Assembly (NCBI GenBank): GCA_035524095.1
Contig: DATKPK010000134.1
Location: 1 to 64,000 of the forward strand
Reading direction: 5' to 3'
Length of the DNA stretch: 64,000 nt
Source of the DNA: DATJUF01 sp035524095
Lineage (GTDB): Bacteria; Desulfobacterota; Binatia; Binatales; Binataceae
A model generated the notes under the pieces. The model had not been told where the DNA came from, searched no databases, and was given only the letters and a program-made list of their open reading frames with translations. This document shows positions 22,365-29,730 of this stretch, piece by piece (within the stretch, counting starts at the first letter, position 1; every line of letters starts with the position of its first letter). Both the position numbers and the translations under genes were made by a program.

Positions 22365-24313
22365 ACGCCCTCGGTCTCCTTGACCGGATCAAGCGCGTCG
22401 ACCATCGAGTAGAGCACCACCCGATCAACTGCCCTGCGCTTTTCCTCTTCTACCGCCGGCGTCAGCCGTACTTGTACGCGTTCCGAGCGCGCCGTCGGGA
22501 TACTGCGCCCGATATAGTTTGGGCGAATCGGCAATGCCCGATGACCCCGGTCGATCAGCACGGCCAGCTTGACCGCCGCCGGACGCCCGCGCTGCCATAA
22601 CGCCGTCATCGCTCGCTGCACGGTCCAGCCGCTATTGATCACGTCGTCAACGAGCACGACGGTTCGGTCATCCACCTCGAATTGCTCGGGACCCTCAATT
22701 GTTATCAGGTCAGTCTCACGGCCGTACACGTCGAGCGCGGCACAAGGCGGCCGGAATCCGGTGCGCGCCTCGATTAGCTCACGCAGGCGCAAGGCCATTA
22801 GCGCCCCGCGCGACACCACTCCCACGATCACTATCGAAACCATCTCCGCCGCGCCTGCCACGATTTGATCAGCCAGCCCCTCGCATGCCTTTGCGATTTC
22901 GGCGGCGTTCATGATCTCGCGCTGCGGCCCGCGCCGATATGGCTCGTAATCGTTCTCCTCGGCTTCTTTGACGGTATCGAAAACCGCCAGCGCCCCCTCT
23001 TCAATCCATTGCCGCACGAACCCGTAAAGGCTTTCGTCAAAGCGGTAGTAGCGCCGCGAGCGCGTATGGCCGACGAATTCGACCCGCAACTCGCGCTCGC
23101 AATAGTCACAACGCAGCATCAGGATTGATCGGTTCGGACTGCGCGCCAGCCGAAAGCGCGGGCGCAAATAATTGGCCTCGTGACGGCTGATACATGACGG
23201 ATTCGTACAGCGCGGCGTCACCTCGCTCTTGAACTTGATCGGCGGCTCGATTTGCATAGGCTTGCACGCCTTGGAAGCGTGCTCGAGCATCCACGCGATC
23301 AGCGCCATCCGCACCGGCACGCCTGCCGCCGCCTGCTCGAAATAGACCGCCCGCGGATCGTTATCGAGCTCGTAGGCCAGTTCATCGGTGCGCGGCAGCG
23401 GATGCATCACCACTGCCTCTTGCGTGCGGCTGGTACGCAAGGCGCGGGCATCGAAATGACCATAGTCGGCTTGCGCTGTCTCACTCGAAGTGAAGCGCTC
23501 GCGTTGCAGCCGCGTCACGTAAAAGGCATCGAGCAATGCGGGGGGTCGCGCGACTGGCGTCCGTTCCAGCGGCATCTCACCCGTGAACAGTGCCATCTGA
23601 TGAGGCTTGCTAGGGGTCAGGTAGAGCGCATCCAGTCCACCCGCCAGCGCTTTTAGCTCCTCAATCGAAACCGTCGAAAGCCCGTAACTGCTTTCTGCGG
23701 CGACCCGCGCGAGCACGTACTCCGGCACGTCCATCCCGCCGTACGGAACCGCCACGATATTCGCGCCGAAGCGCGCCAATGCATAGATCAGCGAATGGAC
23801 CGTGCGGCCGAATTTCAGGTCGCCGCACAAGGCCACCGTCAGGCCCTTGAGATGGCCCTTCTTGCGCCGCAAAACGTATAAATCGCACAGAGTTTGCGTC
23901 GGATGCTCACGGCTGCCGTCACCGGCGTTGATAATCGGTACTGTCGCGTATTCGGCGGCGACCCGCGCCGCCCCATCATACGGATGGCGCACGACGATCA
24001 TGTCCGCGTAAGTCGAAACTACGCGCACCGTATCAGCAAGACTCTCGCCCTTCGCCGCCGAACTCGCATGCATATCGGCTGAACTGATCACTGAACCGCC
24101 CAGCCGATGCATCGCCGACTCAAAGCTCAGCCGCGTGCGCGTCGAAGGCTCGTAGAACAGCGTCGCCATGATCAGTCCCGACGCGATCGCTGGAGGCCGC
24201 CCAGCTTCGAGGGCACCACTGAAACTGTCCGCCAGCTCAAAGATACGCTCGATTTCGGCGGTCTCCAGATCGTCGATCGAAACCAGGTCATATTTCGGCG
24301 AACGGCCGTTCAC
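22361..24313 (-). CDS. pyrB: Aspartate carbamoyltransferase - PyrI-type zinc domain - PyrR-like phosphoribosyltransferase fusion
   Basis: A 650-residue three-part protein. Residues 1-347 are an ATCase catalytic chain with STRTR (57-61), K88, R109, HPTQ (137-140), R170, R268 and Q270, and HPLPR (304-308), so all the active-site residues I checked are present; about 30 residues are inserted before the 240s-loop region. Residues 368-416 match the zinc domain of PyrI: C369, C374, C402 and C405 in the CTNPSCIS...CDYCE layout. The PyrI nucleotide-binding half is absent. Residues about 468-645 are a PyrR-like PRTase with VLVDDVINSGWT (553-564) and DRGHRALPIRPNYIG. The frame is continuous. It starts at GTG overlapping pyrR by GTGA and ends overlapping pyrC by GTGA. 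ATCase activity is near certain; the role of the PRTase domain is inference. Confidence 0.95.
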   Translation of the reverse strand: MNGRSPKYDLVSIDDLETAEIERIFELADSFSGALEAGRPPAIASGLIMATLFYEPSTRTRLSFESAMHRLGGSVISSADMHASSAAKGESLADTVRVVSTYADMIVVRHPYDGAARVAAEYATVPIINAGDGSREHPTQTLCDLYVLRRKKGHLKGLTVALCGDLKFGRTVHSLIYALARFGANIVAVPYGGMDVPEYVLARVAAESSYGLSTVSIEELKALAGGLDALYLTPSKPHQMALFTGEMPLERTPVARPPALLDAFYVTRLQRERFTSSETAQADYGHFDARALRTSRTQEAVVMHPLPRTDELAYELDNDPRAVYFEQAAAGVPVRMALIAWMLEHASKACKPMQIEPPIKFKSEVTPRCTNPSCISRHEANYLRPRFRLARSPNRSILMLRCDYCERELRVEFVGHTRSRRYYRFDESLYGFVRQWIEEGALAVFDTVKEAEENDYEPYRRGPQREIMNAAEIAKACEGLADQIVAGAAEMVSIVIVGVVSRGALMALRLRELIEARTGFRPPCAALDVYGRETDLITIEGPEQFEVDDRTVVLVDDVINSGWTVQRAMTALWQRGRPAAVKLAVLIDRGHRALPIRPNYIGRSIPTARSERVQVRLTPAVEEEKRRAVDRVVLYSMVDALDPVKETEGV

Positions 24314-24858
24314 TTGCCTCGATCCTCACCGATCAAAACCGCGTCGATCCCATCAACTTCGGCCAGCCGCACGTAGACCCGGCGGCCGCGCGGCGCGTCG
24401 ATATTCTTGCCCACATAATCGGCCCGGATTGGCAATTCGCGTTGTCCGCGATCGATCAGGACCGCCAGTTGGATTGATTCGGGATGACCACGATCGGCCA
24501 GCGCCGTCAACGCAGCCCGCACCGTCCTCCCTGTGTAGAGCACGTCATCGACCAGCACCAACCGCCGTCCTTCCAACTCGAATGGAATGTCTCGCCCGAG
24601 CAGGCGTGGATCGCCGGGTGCTCCACGCCCGTCATCGCGGTACGATGAAATATCGAGAGTGCCCAAAGCGACTTCGGCCGCACCTTGCTCGCGCAATAAT
24701 GCAGCTAGGCGCTCCGCCAGACAGGCCCCGCGCCGAACGATGCCGATCAACGCGAGGCTTTGCGCACCGTCGTTATGCTCACCAATCTCATGCGCTATCC
24801 GCCGCACGCAGCGGCCAACCGCGTCGCTATCAAGTGCGGACGATTCCGGCGGGGTCAT
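24310..24858 (-). CDS. pyrR: PyrR, pyrimidine operon RNA-binding regulator / uracil phosphoribosyltransferase
   Basis: 182 residues and textbook PyrR: LIGIVRRGACLAERL, LDISSYRDD, the PRPP loop VLVDDVLYTGRTVRAAL and DRGQRELPIRADYVGKNI. PyrR with bound UMP or UTP binds a conserved hairpin in pyr mRNA and lowers expression; many members also make UMP from uracil and PRPP. The ATG overlaps the stop of a 31-codon leader ORF and the gene overlaps the pyrB fusion downstream. A matching PyrR-binding site lies about 110 bp upstream of its start, so autoregulation of the whole operon is strongly suggested. Confidence 0.95.
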   Translation of the reverse strand: MTPPESSALDSDAVGRCVRRIAHEIGEHNDGAQSLALIGIVRRGACLAERLAALLREQGAAEVALGTLDISSYRDDGRGAPGDPRLLGRDIPFELEGRRLVLVDDVLYTGRTVRAALTALADRGHPESIQLAVLIDRGQRELPIRADYVGKNIDAPRGRRVYVRLAEVDGIDAVLIGEDRGK

Positions 24859-24950
24859 CGGTCAACGTCCTGGAGTGCTGAGCAGGCCCGTTGAAGACAA
24901 AAAAATACCGGCGCACCACTGCCGCCGGTCAAAATTCCTGATTCAATCAT
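24855..24950 (-). CDS. pyr leader peptide (31 codons)
   Basis: A short ORF starting at ATG 24950 and ending with TGA that overlaps the ATG of pyrR as ATGA. It encodes MIESGILTGG and 21 further residues. AGAAGG lies about 9 bases before the ATG, good ribosome-binding spacing. The ORF reads straight through the intrinsic terminator at 24899-24929, so a translating ribosome would prevent the hairpin from folding. The PyrR-binding hairpin directly abuts its ribosome-binding site. I infer a control peptide, not a functional product. Confidence 0.65.
   Translation of the reverse strand: MIESGILTGGSGAPVFFCLQRACSALQDVDR
24899..24929 (-). terminator. Intrinsic terminator (attenuator) in the pyr leader
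   Basis: On the minus strand ACCGGCG and CGCCGGT form a 7 bp GC-rich stem with a loop of about nine bases, followed by ATTTTTTT. This is a standard intrinsic terminator, placed 40 bp before the pyrR start and inside the leader ORF. Its location after a promoter and before the first full-length gene marks it as an attenuator. Confidence 0.85.
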
Positions 24951-24963
24951 GTCGCTTTACCTT

Positions 24964-24983
24964 CTCGCCCTCGCAGGAGCGAA
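24964..24983 (-). promoter_or_regulatory. PyrR-binding hairpin in the pyr leader
   Basis: The minus strand reads GCTCCTGCGAGGGC at 24980-24967. The core UCCNGNGAGG of the PyrR-binding consensus (ARUCCNGNGAGGYU) is matched in full. The flanking bases differ from the consensus but keep base pairing (G-C and C-G), and the stem extends with C-G, U-A and U-G pairs to 24983/24964. The last stem bases overlap the first bases of the leader ribosome-binding site, so bound PyrR would probably block ribosome entry. Confidence 0.82.
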
Positions 24984-24998
24984 TTTAAAGGCAACTCA

Positions 24999-25027
24999 AA
25001 TCTAACGGCGCAGGTTCAGCCGGTCAA
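24999..25027 (-). promoter_or_regulatory. Sigma-70-type promoter of the pyr operon
   Basis: Minus strand TTGACC (25027-25022), a spacer of exactly 17 bases, and TAGATT (25004-24999). Five of six and four of six bases match the consensus boxes. Transcription should begin near 24992, about ten bases before the PyrR-binding hairpin, which fits a compact regulated leader. Confidence 0.7.
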
Positions 25028-25179
25028 CGCGCTTTCGCCCAGAGCCGCTTCGTATCCGGTGAGTTATCGACAGCGCTTCGCGACTCTCTGATCTAATTTG
25101 ACGCACCGTCGCTTATCGAAGGGCCGTATATCGATTAGGCAATCAACACCACTCTCTCGTTCATTCACCCCGCGCGATC

Positions 25180-25887
25180 TTAGGCCCGACGTTCGAGCTT
25201 GCGCAGTCGCTGGTCTTGATCTTTGGTCTGAACGGTAATCCGATCGTCGAAGCGCTCGAACTTGCGTGCCAAACTGGTCAGCGTCTTGTTCGTTTGCTTC
25301 AACTCGGCGTCGAACTTCTTGACCATTGTGCCCGCTGACGCCGTGATTCCCGAATTAATATCCGCCGCTGCCGCCGGCAGTTCACGGCCCAAATCGCCCC
25401 GCACCGCCGCCAGTTCGCTGCGCAAATTTTCGTTGGCCGCGCCGATTTCGCGGCTCAATTCCGCGCGCAAATCAGCCATCGAGCGCGTTAGCTGCGACGC
25501 GACGAATTCGCGGCTGCGTTCCGCTTCGGCCGCCGTTTCGCGTCGCAGTTCGTCCCGTACGCTGGCGAATTCTTCTCTGAAATGAACTCGCGTGCCCCCT
25601 AGATGCTCCCCGATTCGCACCATCTCAGCCCCCAAATCAGCCCGCACCCCAGCTATCGCGTCGCGATTCTCGGCAATTCTGTCGGATAAGAACCGAATCT
25701 GCCGCCCGACTTCGGTGAACTGTCCGACCATCTCCTGGCGCAATGCTTCGAGCCGGCCACCAAAACCGGTGACGGCTTCAAGTACGAGGTCGAAGCGCGC
25801 GCCGAGTTGCTCCATGATCGCGCCGATCTTGCGAACATCCTCGGCCACTCCTCCCGCCTCCTCCTTCACACTCACCTCTTCATCCAC
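25180..25887 (-). CDS. Long coiled-coil protein of unknown function
   Basis: 235 residues, almost all predicted helix with heptad-like spacing and many Arg, Glu and Ala residues (for example RQIRFLSDRIAENRDAI, and repeats of LRAELSREIGAANENLRSEL). There is no signal peptide or membrane segment. It resembles generic coiled-coil proteins of the apolipoprotein-like or DUF1640-like sort, without a precise match. It lies 165 bp downstream of lepB on the same strand and upstream of the pyr promoter. A structural or scaffolding role is possible; no function is claimed. Confidence 0.7.
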   Translation of the reverse strand: MDEEVSVKEEAGGVAEDVRKIGAIMEQLGARFDLVLEAVTGFGGRLEALRQEMVGQFTEVGRQIRFLSDRIAENRDAIAGVRADLGAEMVRIGEHLGGTRVHFREEFASVRDELRRETAAEAERSREFVASQLTRSMADLRAELSREIGAANENLRSELAAVRGDLGRELPAAAADINSGITASAGTMVKKFDAELKQTNKTLTSLARKFERFDDRITVQTKDQDQRLRKLERRA

Positions 25888-26052
25888 GATTCCAGCACCC
25901 CCAACTGTCGCTTCAGGTTAGACCAAGTGCGGCGCCGAGTCTTGAGGCAGCTCCTGCATAGACTCACAGCCGTAATAATTCGGAAACGACCTCATCTCCC
26001 CAGCCTCGTTGGCAAAGACTCCCATACCTGACCACACGATCTAGCTGGCAAC

Positions 26053-26769
26053 CTAGCGGATCGCCTTGAAGAAGCGCGACCAACGGATCGGCACAAGCGA
26101 AGGACTGTCGCTGTCCCACGACCAGTAGATAAACAGCGCATGCCCCTCGATTTGGTTGAAGTTAACGAATCCCCAAAAGCGACTGTCATAGCTGTGATCG
26201 CGGTTGTCGCCCATCATGAAGTATTCGCCCGCGGGAAGCGTCGTTGCGCTCAAAAAATCCCGCTGGTTGCCCGGCTGACGCTGGTCCTGCGGTACCTCGA
26301 AATGCGCATGAGGATCATCCGCCGGCTTGCCATTCAGATAGACGATGGCGTCTTTGACCGCGATCGTATCACCCGGAATGGCAATCACTCGCTTGATAAA
26401 ATCCTTGGTCTCGTCCTGTGGATAAACGAACACCACCACGTCACCGCGATGAACCGTGCCGAGAGTGAACAGGTAATGACCCCACGGGATCTCGTCGGCG
26501 AGCGGCGTCAAGCCGAAGAATGAATCGGGCAACCTGAAACCGTAAGCCAGCTTATTGACGATTATGTGATCACCAACCAGCAGCGTTGGCTCCATCGAAC
26601 CCGACGGAATCTTGTAGGCCTGGACGAAAAAGGTGCGTAGGACGATCGCTAAAGCCAGCGCGACAAGGAATGCTTCGGTGTATTCCCGGGCTGCGGACTT
26701 GCGTGGTGGCGGCTCATCCGAATGTGGCGGTGAGACGGGCTTCGGTTGCTTGAGTAATGGCTCGGGCAC
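26053..26769 (-). CDS. lepB: Signal peptidase I
   Basis: 238 residues. One membrane segment at about 33-52 is followed by the catalytic serine S58 (PSGSMEPT) and the general-base lysine K126 (DFIKRVIAIPGD); the MGDNRDHSYDSRFWG box is intact. It cleaves signal peptides from Sec and Tat substrates on the outer face of the inner membrane. The start is GTG, 8 bp after lepA, the classic lepA-lepB arrangement. Confidence 0.96.
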   Translation of the reverse strand: MPEPLLKQPKPVSPPHSDEPPPRKSAAREYTEAFLVALALAIVLRTFFVQAYKIPSGSMEPTLLVGDHIIVNKLAYGFRLPDSFFGLTPLADEIPWGHYLFTLGTVHRGDVVVFVYPQDETKDFIKRVIAIPGDTIAVKDAIVYLNGKPADDPHAHFEVPQDQRQPGNQRDFLSATTLPAGEYFMMGDNRDHSYDSRFWGFVNFNQIEGHALFIYWSWDSDSPSLVPIRWSRFFKAIR

Positions 26770-26777
26770 GCTTCCGG

Positions 26778-28580
26778 CTACTCCCCGACCTTGAGCAGGG
26801 CGAGAAACGCCTCCTGCGGAATTTCCACACGGCCCACCTGTTTCATCCGCCTTTTGCCTTCCTTCTGCTTCTCGAGCAGCTTCCGCTTACGCGTGATATC
26901 GCCGCCGTAGCACTTCGCGGTGACGTTCTTGCGCAGCGCTTTGACACTTTCCCGCGCGATAATCTTGGATCCGATAGCGGCTTGGATTGCGATTTCGAAC
27001 ATCTGGCGCGGGATTAGTTCGCGCATCTTCTCACACAGCAGCCGCCCCCGCTCGTACGCCTTATCCCGATGGACGATAACCGACAGCGCATCGACGGTTT
27101 CGCCATTGATTCTGATGTCCAATTTAACCAGATGCTGCGGACGGAAGTCCAGAAACTCGTAGTCAAGCGAGGCGTAACCGCGGCTCACCGATTTAAGCCG
27201 ATCATAAAAGTCAAAGACGATTTCCCCGAGCGGAATCTCATAACTGAGGATCGCCCGCTGATGGCCCGAATAGCGCAAATCGCGCTGTATTCCTCTCCGT
27301 TCTTCGCATAGCGCCATCACCACTCCCAAGAACTCCTCGGGCACATGGATCGACGCGAGAATGAACGGCTCCTCTATTGCTTCAATCGTATTTTCATCCG
27401 GCAGATGGGCCGGATTATCGACCATCAATGTTTCGACTCCAGTCGTCTTCACCCGATACGCGACTGTGGGCGCCGTTACGACGAGATTGAGTCCAAATTC
27501 GCGTTCAAGCCGTTCCTGCGCAATCTCCATATGCAGCAGGCCGAGAAAGCCTGCGCGAAACCCGAAACCGAGCGCTTGCGAGGTCTCCGGCTCGACGATC
27601 AGACTCGCGTCATTGAGCCGCAGCTTGTCGATCGCGTCGCGCAACTCACCGTACTGGTTCGCCTCGGTCGGATAGAGGCCGGCGAACACCATTGGCTTAA
27701 GTTCCTTGAACCCCGCTAGCGGCTCACTCGCGGGACGCTCAGCGTCGGTCATCGTATCGCCGACGCGCATATCGGCCACGGTCTTGATTCCCGCGACCAC
27801 AAAACCGACCTCGCCCTGCCCTAGCGTCTCGGAAGGTTGCTCATGCGGCGTGAAATAGCCCAGTCGCATTAGTTCGCCCTCCTTGCCGGTACCGATCAGC
27901 CGGACCTTCATGCCACGCCGCAGTTCGCCGTCAAAGACTCGCACCAGGCCGATCACGCCTTCGTAGGGGTCGTACCAGCTATCGAAGATGAGTGCGCGCG
28001 GCACGTTGCCGAGACTTTGCTTGGGTGCCGGTATCCGTTTGACCACCGCTTCGAGTACTTCATTGACGCCAACCCCCTCTTTCGCGCTGGTCAGGATTGC
28101 GTCACTCGCATCGAGGCCGATCACCTGCTCGATCTGTTCCCGCGTGCGCTCGACGTCGGCCCCTGGCAGATCGATTTTATTGATTACCGGGATAATTTCG
28201 AGGCCGTGGTCGAGCGCCATATAGACATTCGCGAGGGTCTGCGCCTCGACTCCCTGGCTTGCGTCAACCACCAGCAATGCGCCGTCACAGGCCGCCAGGC
28301 TGCGCGAGACTTCATAGGCGAAATCGACGTGCCCGGGCGTATCAATCAGGTTGAGGACGTAGGTTTTACCGTCACTTGCGGCGTAATTCAGCCGCACTGA
28401 TCGCGCCTTGATTGTAATCCCGCGCTCGCGTTCGAGGTCCATCGAATCGAGGAATTGCTCGCGCGATTCACGCTTTGAAAGCGCACCCGTGCGCTCAAGC
28501 AGACGATCGGCCAGCGTCGACTTGCCGTGATCGATATGAGCGATTATTGAGAAATTACGAATCAGTTCGCGTGATGTCAT
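26778..28580 (-). CDS. lepA: Elongation factor 4 (LepA)
   Basis: 600 residues, standard length. The GTPase domain has AHIDHGKST (14-22), DTPGHVDF and NKIDLPGAD. Domains II and III and the EF-G-like domain V follow, and the LepA-specific C-terminal domain contains ITRKRKLLEKQKEGKRRMK. LepA binds the ribosome and aids translation or ribosome assembly under ionic or temperature stress. It is translated just before lepB. Confidence 0.97.
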   Translation of the reverse strand: MTSRELIRNFSIIAHIDHGKSTLADRLLERTGALSKRESREQFLDSMDLERERGITIKARSVRLNYAASDGKTYVLNLIDTPGHVDFAYEVSRSLAACDGALLVVDASQGVEAQTLANVYMALDHGLEIIPVINKIDLPGADVERTREQIEQVIGLDASDAILTSAKEGVGVNEVLEAVVKRIPAPKQSLGNVPRALIFDSWYDPYEGVIGLVRVFDGELRRGMKVRLIGTGKEGELMRLGYFTPHEQPSETLGQGEVGFVVAGIKTVADMRVGDTMTDAERPASEPLAGFKELKPMVFAGLYPTEANQYGELRDAIDKLRLNDASLIVEPETSQALGFGFRAGFLGLLHMEIAQERLEREFGLNLVVTAPTVAYRVKTTGVETLMVDNPAHLPDENTIEAIEEPFILASIHVPEEFLGVVMALCEERRGIQRDLRYSGHQRAILSYEIPLGEIVFDFYDRLKSVSRGYASLDYEFLDFRPQHLVKLDIRINGETVDALSVIVHRDKAYERGRLLCEKMRELIPRQMFEIAIQAAIGSKIIARESVKALRKNVTAKCYGGDITRKRKLLEKQKEGKRRMKQVGRVEIPQEAFLALLKVGE

Positions 28581-28740
28581 CTAACCCCGGGCGCATACAG
28601 AGCGATTGCAACCGCTCACCATAACACATCAGCCGCGACCGCGATGGCATTTTGTTCGCAAAGTACGCGAACACTTGCGGACGCTCGCCACCCTCTGCCA
28701 CTGCCTCAACTCCCAGCCCGCTTGTGCCCCTGATTGTCAA

Positions 28741-29679
28741 TTATGCGCCTTTGGCGAAGCGATCCTGGAAAAAACGATAGGTCTGCGCCAAACCAGTCGC
28801 CAACGAGACATCCGGCCGCCAGTTCAACTCCCTGGCCGCCCTCGCCGGCGATATTACCGAACGCATCTGTTCGCCCGGACGCGCGGGACCATATTCCGCC
28901 GCGCGGCTAGTGCCCGCCGCTTTCGCGAGGGTGCGAAAAAGCTGATTGACGCTGGTTTCGACTCCAGTGCCAATATTGAATGCCCCTGAAACCGGCGAGG
29001 CTACTGCGGCCAGGTTCGCCCGCACAACATCGCCGACATAAACGTAATCGCGCGTCTGCTCACCGTCGCCATAGATCGTGACCGGCTTGTCTTCCAGCAT
29101 TCGCCCGCAGAAAATCGCCACCACCCCGGCTTCGCCATGCGGATCCTGGCGCGGCCCATAAACGTTGGCGTAACGTAGCGCAACATAATCGATCTCGTAC
29201 TGCGCCTTATAGAAAAACAAGTAGGCTTCGGTAGCAAATTTCGCCACCCCGTATGGGCTGATCGGCCGCCGCGGATGATCCTCATTGCAGGGAAATTGCT
29301 CCTGCTCGCCATAGATCGCGCCGCCCGTGGACGAGAAAATCACCCGCTTCAACCCATGCTGGCGCGCTGCCTCGATCAGGTTCAGAAAGCCAACCAGATT
29401 GACTTGGGCATCGAACGGCGGATCGGCCACCGACCGCCGCACATCCATCTGCGCCGCCAGATGGATAATCGCCTCCGGCCGTTCCTGCGCGATAATCTGC
29501 TGAACCTTTGCCGCGTCACGCAGGTCCGCTTCGTAAAAACGCGCCTTTGGATTCACCTGTGCACGTTTGCCCGCCGATAGATCGTCCAGCACGGCGACTT
29601 CGCTGCGTCCTTCGGCGATCAATGCGTCCACCGTATTCGAGCCGATAAAGCCCGCTCCACCGGTTACCAATAACCGCAT
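28741..29679 (-). CDS. NAD-dependent sugar-nucleotide epimerase (GalE-like)
   Basis: 312 residues of the extended SDR fold. It has TGGAGFIGS (6-14), SSTGG with the catalytic Ser/Thr near 117-118, and YGVAK with Y143 and K147. The closest pattern is UDP-glucose 4-epimerase. Next to UDP-glucose dehydrogenase, it could instead interconvert UDP-glucuronate and UDP-galacturonate. It starts 51 bp after that gene. It probably supplies UDP-sugars for envelope polysaccharide. Confidence 0.9.
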   Translation of the reverse strand: MRLLVTGGAGFIGSNTVDALIAEGRSEVAVLDDLSAGKRAQVNPKARFYEADLRDAAKVQQIIAQERPEAIIHLAAQMDVRRSVADPPFDAQVNLVGFLNLIEAARQHGLKRVIFSSTGGAIYGEQEQFPCNEDHPRRPISPYGVAKFATEAYLFFYKAQYEIDYVALRYANVYGPRQDPHGEAGVVAIFCGRMLEDKPVTIYGDGEQTRDYVYVGDVVRANLAAVASPVSGAFNIGTGVETSVNQLFRTLAKAAGTSRAAEYGPARPGEQMRSVISPARAARELNWRPDVSLATGLAQTYRFFQDRFAKGA

Positions 29680-29730
29680 AGTTCTCTATTTCCCGCTCCA
29701 CACCAAAGCTGCTTGCGCCCGGCGCGAACG

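Noticed and set aside
24964..25010. A Bacillus-style antiterminator pairing in the pyr leader
   Set aside because: TGCGCCG at about 25005-25011 could pair with the terminator arm, but it lies upstream of the predicted transcription start. AAATTC/GAATTT pairing is possible but does not block the terminator. Leader translation is the better explanation.
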